From contig JAHCVI010000001.1 of assembly GCA_019096155.1 (NCBI GenBank), positions 7,874,001-7,938,000 on the forward strand: 64,000 bases of DNA, given 5' to 3'. The position numbers and the translations under genes are program-made. Source of the DNA: Staphylotrichum longicolle. Lineage: Eukaryota > Ascomycota > Sordariomycetes > Sordariales > Chaetomiaceae. Positions 57,890-64,000 of this stretch are shown here, piece by piece (positions within the stretch are counted from its first letter, which is position 1; each line of letters opens with the position of its first letter). Under the pieces are notes generated by a model. That model saw only the letters and a list, made by a program, of their open reading frames with translations. It had not been told where the DNA came from and ran no database searches.

Positions 57890-60800
57890 TTTGTCTCGAG
57901 TTGGAGTATTGCGCTTCGGTGATATTATTGTAGTGTTTTGCTTCAAAACTGTCGTCAATCCGTGTTGGTGATGTTCAAGTTTTCGTTTTGTGTCTCAGAG
58001 CGAGCGTGAGAAGAAGATGGTGACCCTCGAGACAATGGACTCCCGCCACGTGCCCGAGGCCCAGGGAATGAATAATTAGAATGTCTTTGGCAGAAGATAA
58101 AGAATCGGCAAGAAAGAACACTGGCCCCGGAATAGACGCTGTCTTTGGTGGGTGGCAAGTGTCAAAGACGGCCAGCGAGAGACATGACAACAAGCCGTGG
58201 ACGGCAGCGAACGGGGAAAGCGGGAACACACAATAGCAAAGTTGAGAGAGCGAACAAAGAGAGAAGTTCAAGATGGCTGCCAGCCATGACTCCGCGTTGA
58301 CGGAGGCTGCCAGCGTGTCGCGTGGCGTGTTTCTGCTGCCTTCTTCCGCACGTTCCATTTTCCATTCTTCGGCCGCCATTCCCTTTCCTCACCTCGTCTG
58401 GCTAGACTCTCAAACTCAACAGCCGCCGTCGCCAATGGGTGCGCGGGAACTGGCCCGGCCGGTCCCAAACCCTGCAGCGGCCCACGTCTGCCCCGTCATC
58501 CCATGTCTGCATCAGACTGCCTGTCGTCAAACAGCAGGCGCTCTGTGGCCAGCGGGAACGCCTCTCGTTTGATGCAGCGGGGTCAGTTGTGTGGAATAAG
58601 CGCTCTGTGGTCGTCTGGTGTTGAGAGATTGGCCGCTTCGAACCGCCCGGAGTCCTGGGCGCCGTGCTGATTGGCTGCTTGTCGCGGATTGCCTTGACCA
58701 GCAGCGAGCCAATCGATCCCGACTCATCGCTTCTCTCAAAACATCGGCCGCCCCATTGCGTGTTTGGCGTGGAAGAGTCATGAGAGGCCTCAATCTGCCA
58801 TCGATCCGCTCAAGGGGGCGGGGATGCCATCCCTTAACGTTATCCCGTCATCCGGGGCTTTCTCATTCCCTCAGTGCATCGGATCGTCTTTGCTCTGGCG
58901 ACTGTTTAATTGTTTGGAGGAAAGCAAGCCCAGAGTCCAGACCCCACAAACGTCTTCAGATGCCAAGAACCTTTCCGGCTGGCCCTGGTCCCACAGCAGC
59001 TCCACCCCGGCGGCTCTGCCCTGCGAACGTTGTGCGTGAACCGCCCGGTTGCAAGATGCAGGCGCGTGTTGGCGCTTGGAACACAGTATTCGTGCAGATG
59101 AGCGAGTACGCAGTAGCTTCCTGGAAGATACAAATACAACATCGCAATTTTCCTGAGATTGCAGCAAAATTCGTGCCACACTCGTTACGGAAGCCCTCCT
59201 GCCAAGCAAGTAGCCATGGCTCGCTCAACTTCAACCTTGGAGCCATGTTGTTTCTTGTGCCGATTCATGGCGCTCAGGCATCGCGACTGAAAAGCACCTT
59301 GGCTGATTGCTCTTCATCTTAAACAACTGCTTGGTTCGAGAGAAAACTGGAGCCCCCGCGGTCTCGATCCCCATCCCTGTGTGAACCCCACTGACAGCCA
59401 TCGGAAATTACGATCCTCTTCAGATTCCCATCCCTTGGGAGCTCACCTCAGATGGAAATCCGCAAGCCACACTTCCCTTCCGGTCGTATTGTGGAAGCAT
59501 CGCTCCGCCGAACAAAAGTTAAACAATCTCCATCGTCCAAGACCGCCAAGGTGTTCTGTGCATAGTGCAATTTGATCTTGAGGCGCAGGCCATCGATACT
59601 CCCGTCTCCAGTACAGGGGACGATGCACCAAAAGGGAATGACGTGCGTTGGCGGCTCTCTGTGGGACGAGCCCCTGGGCGACTGAGATGATGCCGCATCC
59701 AGGGACATGGTGGAACAGAGCGCCGCTGTCCTTCGTACCCAAGTTCGCCTCCAAGGCGCCGTCGTCCAGACCACCTCAACACGGGCTGTGGCACCATCAA
59801 ACGCAGTGGCATGGGTGGTGACGGAATGCATCTAGACGTTATCTCCGTGATCCGCCAGCGCAAGCCATCCGTCTGCAGATGCCTGTCATTAGTTTATCGG
59901 GCATGGTCGTCCCAACAGATGTTTCGGCAGGCCACCGAGGGCGCGAAAGCAAAGCAATTATCAAGACATGACATTTGGGAGGAGTCGATGCACAATCGTT
60001 CAGATTGAATATGAGAGTTGAATATTAACGTTAGATTGTACCCGGAACAACAGTCCATCCTGTCCTGGAGAGCCATGTTGCGGCACAGCAACAGCAACGG
60101 GGGTAGCATTCGGCAAGCGGGAATGCACCGTCAAACGTCAAAAGTGCGAAGACCTTGTCGAGCGACGGGGTTCTAGAGTCTTGGCAATTCAATGTCCACT
60201 CTGTTCTGTTCTGAAACCAGAACCAACACTTTATTGTATCCTCTGGCTCTTCGCTCGCGTGTTGAACACGTTGGACCGTCTTCGTCACCTACTAATAACT
60301 ACCTTAATGAGCCTGCATCTCCTGTCTTGTTGCACCCTGAACGGAGTCGCCCAGCGGGAAGAGTGGAGATAGCTCATTGGGTCCCGGTTTCAAGAGCAGG
60401 TCGATCTGGAGCACCGCCGCCTTTCCCCATTGGCATCGGCCCACCCACCGCATCGTATCCGTGACGCGGCACAACTGGCCACGAAAACAAGAAGCCCGGG
60501 AGAACCGGCCGGGCCTGTTCTGTCTTTTTTGAGTTTTGAAGCGGGCTGCAATCGGTATCCCGGTCCACGGTCCTCGCCCGTCCCGCCCTCCCCGTTCGCC
60601 TCCGCGTGGCGTTAGAGCCAGAAGGGAGAAGCAGCACCTGCACCCTGGCGTTCTTCAACTTTGGCGGTGCGACGTCGTCGTTCAGCGACCGTCCAGCACG
60701 GAACCATCACCGGAGACGGTCCTCGGTCAGCGCGCCACCCTCCACCCTCCGATTGGGCGATCGCACATACCTGGGGGTCCAGCCCCATCAGCCGTTAGGT

Positions 60801-60967
60801 CCCCTCTCACCTATTCCAGGTACGTGTCTCCCTCCCATCTCACCCAGGCCCCGTGTTACCTTCGGATACCCGCAGGCTAGTGGGCCGATGGCTGGTCACA
60901 AGTTTCGGGCTAACACGAGTCTTGCCCTCTTCTCCGTCCCCCTCGCGCAGGCACTCCCAATACCCCA
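57890..60967. other. Divergent upstream region, membrane glycoprotein / MNN10
   Basis: 3.1 kb between start codons. Minus-strand frames near 57960-58470 are short and domain-free. The right end contains a probable MNN10 leader intron. The rest shows no supported gene; the longest frame (+ 58618-59322) has no recognisable domain. Confidence 0.5.
60820..60950 (+). other. Probable 5' UTR intron of MNN10
   Basis: CCAG|GTACGT at 60820, branch GCTAAC at 60909-60914, a pyrimidine-rich tract and CGCGCAG ending at 60950 form a canonical 131-bp intron. It ends 17 bp before the MNN10 ATG. Confidence 0.6.
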
Positions 60968-62468
60968 ATGTCTCTATCACGTAGTCCATCTCCCGTCCCC
61001 GGTGGCGGCTGGGCAAGTCCAGGTCTCAACATCGCGAGCGGCCGATCGAGTCCGACAAGAGGTTTTCCAGGATCGAGCGGGACACCGGTCATGTGGGAGT
61101 CGGCCAGGTTAAAGAAAAGCAGCCACAACGGCGCTGGATACCCCTCGTTCTCGACCAACAAGCAAGGGTTTTTCGGCCGGCACATGCGCCGCTTCTCGAG
61201 CAGCCTCCCGCGCTTCGGTTCAAGTTCGCAATACGCAGAGAAGGAAAAGCTGGGTCGCGGCAGGTGGTCGGTCCACAACATGCCCTTGGTTGGGAGGATA
61301 CGGGGGATCATGGTCCGCATGGGGAGAAAGACAAAGATCAGGCTGCTGATCTTGCTCACGATCCTGCTCTCCATCATCATATTCTACAACAGCCGTGAGT
61401 CGGCCGTCCACGCCCTGGCGGGCCATTGAACAAGACCAGGCTAACACAGCGCGAAGCTATGATATACCACTGGCGGAGATCGACATGGTTCGGCGGCGGG
61501 CAAAAGTTCGTCATAATATTAGGGGCCAACGTCGGTGGCGGCGTAATGGACTGGAAGGGCGCGCGGGAATGGGCCATTGAGCGCGACTCGGTGCGGAACA
61601 AGAAGAAATACGTTGCCCGCTGGGGATACGATCTCGACATTGTCGACATGAGCACAAAGAAGCGGTATGCGCACGAGTGGCGCGAGAGCTGGGAGAAGGT
61701 CGACTTTGTCCGCACCGCCCTGCGGAAATACCCCAAGGCCGAGTGGTATGTTTTTCCCCCGTCACTCGTTGCGTCTCTTTCGTCAAATTAGACGACTAAA
61801 ACCCCTGCTTTAGGATTTGGTGGCTCGACCTCAACACCTTCATCATGGAACCCACCTACTCGCTCCAAGACCACATCTTCAACGAGCTCGAGAAACACGT
61901 CTACCGCGACATCAACGAATTCAACCCTCTCAACATCTCGCACCCCTTCACCGAATCCTACCTCGACGACGAGTCGCTGAGCCCCGTCGGCGACGGCAAG
62001 GCCAGCTCCGTCAACCTCATCCTCTCGCAGGACTGCTCCGGGTTCAACCTAGGCTCCTTCTTCGTGCGGCGCAGCGCGTGGACGGACCGGCTGCTGGACA
62101 TGTGGTGGGACCCCGTGGCGTACGAGCAGAAGCACATGGAGTGGGCGCACAAGGAGCAGGACGCGCTGGAGCAGCTGTACACGTCGCAGCCGTGGGTGCG
62201 CAAGCACACGGCGTTCTTGCCGCAGCGCATGATCAACAGTTTCCCCTCGGGCGCGTGCGCCGACAACGGCAACGACACGCGCATCCACTACAGCGAGAAG
62301 GACCGCGACTTCTTGGTCAACATGGCCGGCTGCGAGTGGGGGCGCGACTGCTGGGGCGAGATGTACAACTTCCGCGAGCTGAGCTACTACCTCAACCGCA
62401 AACGATTCAAGGAGGACCTGATCGCCGTCATCTGGTTCAAGATTACGGGGCAGAAGGTGAAGCTTTGA
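60968..62468 (+). CDS. MNN10: Golgi alpha-1,6-mannosyltransferase MNN10 (GT34)
   Basis: A subunit of the Golgi M-Pol II-type complex that extends the alpha-1,6-mannan backbone of N-glycans. Three coding exons, 60968..61394, 61457..61745 and 61814..62468, give 456 aa. It is a type II membrane protein: basic, Ser-rich cytosolic tail (MSLSRSPSPVPGGG), one membrane helix (IRLLILLTILLSIIIFYN, about 125-142), lumenal GT34 domain with FVIILGANVGGGVMDWKG, RNKKKYVARWGYDL, KAEWIWWLDLNTFIMEP (Mn/nucleotide-sugar motif, DLN) and SQDCSGFNLGSFFVRRS. Exon 2 appears to use an AAG acceptor at 61454-61456; the nearer CAG at 61447-61449 lies too close to the CTAAC branch and breaks the frame. Confidence 0.93.
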
Positions 62469-64000
62469 GGAGGACCGACCAGATTGGACGCGCGCGAGGG
62501 CGTAAATTGAGCTGGGGGGGGGGTGTTGCGACGTTGAGATGGGGTTATGGCGGCCTTTATAATGCCTCTTGATGCAGGGTCAGACGGGTGAATGTTTCTC
62601 CCGCCGCGCCCATCAGGCCGAACGTGGAAGCCGAACTTGCAGCATTTGACATTGCATACAGGATGCTGAAGTCCGGGGCTTTCTCTTTCACATGTCAGCT
62701 GTCCCTCGCTGAAAACTGGCTTTTGGAGTAATAGGGCCCGGGGGCGGGATCTTCAACATAGAGATATGAGGTGCATTGTATGGAGTATTGTATTGTTTGG
62801 TTATTACATACTGCTTAGGTGACCCCGTTCTGCTTGGGGCCAACATTAAATCTATTGCCTGGGAAGTTTTTTGAGTAATGTTGTGAGGGGTGGTGGTGTT
62901 GTTGTGCGATGTCGACCCAAGTCTCAAAACAAGGAGCAAGACTCACGCTGGACCTTAGTGTGTTGGCTGAGAAGGAGACGTACAGAGGAACGGTGCACAA
63001 AAGGGTGCAGGAAGGAAGATGTCAGAGCGGGGAGTTAGTTTGAGAGTATGTGCACCCTCCTCGCCCATGCAGATGTTGTGCAAGCTGGCTTGCGCACGAG
63101 GTGGTGGTGACTTGGCAGTGAATGATAGTTTCCGCTGTGTGCGTTGTCTTGTGTACTCTTTGTGCACAGCACAGTGGTATCAGATCCGTACACCGATGGT
63201 GTGTCGTGTGAGAAGTACATGCACAGGCGACGTCCCGATTCATGACGGTGTTACCAGATCTGGCATTTTACACGTCAAACTTGATGCTCGTCGCAGTCTT
63301 TTACAATGTGATGTCGGCCGGGAGTCGATGATCAAGAACAGACGCGCTCTCAGAGACCTGGGAGTGCCCCACTTCCAACGGCTGCGGCTGGGGGGACGCA
63401 GGTGCCAAGCCCTCTCCTCCGGAAACAGTTGATTGGCTTTCGACGCTCCAAACTGCAACACCGTTGAAGAACTGGGAACCATTGCAGTTTCGGGGACTGC
63501 TTCGGTCCATCAGTCTCTGGCCCTGGGCGCTGGTTGCAGGGCTGCCTGGGTAGGGTAAAATCACTGGATGGCGTTGCCTCTCTGTGACCAGGTCGCCGGT
63601 TCTGAAACGGGTTTCCTCTTGCGGAGGCGACTACACCGGAAGGTGCTCGACCTCGCCAGTCACCCGTTCCTGACAAGTCCCGACATGCCATCCTGGCCGT
63701 TTCCGTCCAAAAGTTCAGACCAAACACACTTTGGCATCGCAACGGCCCCATTTGCTCCGCAGCCGCCAGTGTTTCGTTTCGTTCTTATTTTTTCTCGCAT
63801 GGGCCCTTCCTTGTCTCTCCCCACAAGCTGAGGTTGACTTCATCCCCAACCCCACGTCCTGACTGGATGTACACACGTCTTGACTTGTTTCCACCGCCAC
63901 CCCAGGATCTCTTCAGAGGCCGAATCATGTCTCGAGGCAAATGTTTGTACATGGCGGCCTCTGGGCTGGCCAAGAAGCGTGCTTCTTGGCCGGTCTCCGA
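62469..64000. other. Right-end intergenic region
   Basis: 1.5 kb after MNN10: a 3' UTR with a G run (62513-62522), then sequence without any ORF I can support. The minus-strand frame 63350-63751 has no domain. It may include the upstream region of a gene beyond the window. Confidence 0.5.

Overview
The window is nuclear DNA of a filamentous ascomycete. The genes are GC-rich and contain short introns (about 57 to 179 bp) with GT..AG borders and CTRAY-type branch points. Most proteins are clear orthologues of fungal housekeeping or cell-wall factors. The protein character, including a class IV chitin synthase and a CYT-4-type mitochondrial RNase II, fits Sordariomycetes, probably Sordariales. 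I cannot name a species. I see no tRNA or rRNA genes, transposons, CRISPR arrays or secondary-metabolite clusters.

Layout, left to right: a 5'-truncated inner-nuclear-membrane protein SRC1/HEH1 (+); HIS1 ATP phosphoribosyltransferase (-, four exons); a GPH-family sucrose/alpha-glucoside transporter (+); the Sel1-repeat, CaaX-ending chitin synthase activator SKT5 (-); a class IV chitin synthase (+); a WD40/DUF2415 protein (+); a secreted GH17 glucanase (-); a CYT-4/DSS1-type RNase II (+) whose reading frame is broken several times in the catalytic core; exocyst subunit SEC10 (-); NUS1 (+); TRM5 (+); a REG1-type PP1 regulatory subunit (+); proteasome beta-5 PRE2 (+); mitochondrial QRI7 (-); a large unnamed single-pass membrane glycoprotein (-); and mannosyltransferase MNN10 (+). 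The last about 1.5 kb has no gene I can support.

Functional themes. Cell wall: the chitin synthase activator SKT5 and a class IV (CHS3-type) chitin synthase lie head to head across a 5 kb shared upstream region, with a GH17 glucan-active enzyme about 8 kb beyond and MNN10 at the right end. Secretion and glycosylation: SEC10, NUS1 (dolichol synthesis) and MNN10. Mitochondrial RNA and tRNA modification: CYT-4, QRI7 and TRM5.

Several intergenic regions are long (5.3, 5.0, 3.2 and 3.1 kb). They carry no convincing ORF and probably hold long 5' leaders, promoters or non-coding transcripts. I found no clearly new multi-gene system. The items most worth checking are the SKT5/chitin synthase pair, the clustered one-base lesions in the RNase II catalytic centre, the unnamed membrane glycoprotein, a 10-bp motif recurring in three intergenic regions, and the intron-like element inside the 5.3 kb gap. 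All exon borders were read by eye and are unconfirmed by transcripts.
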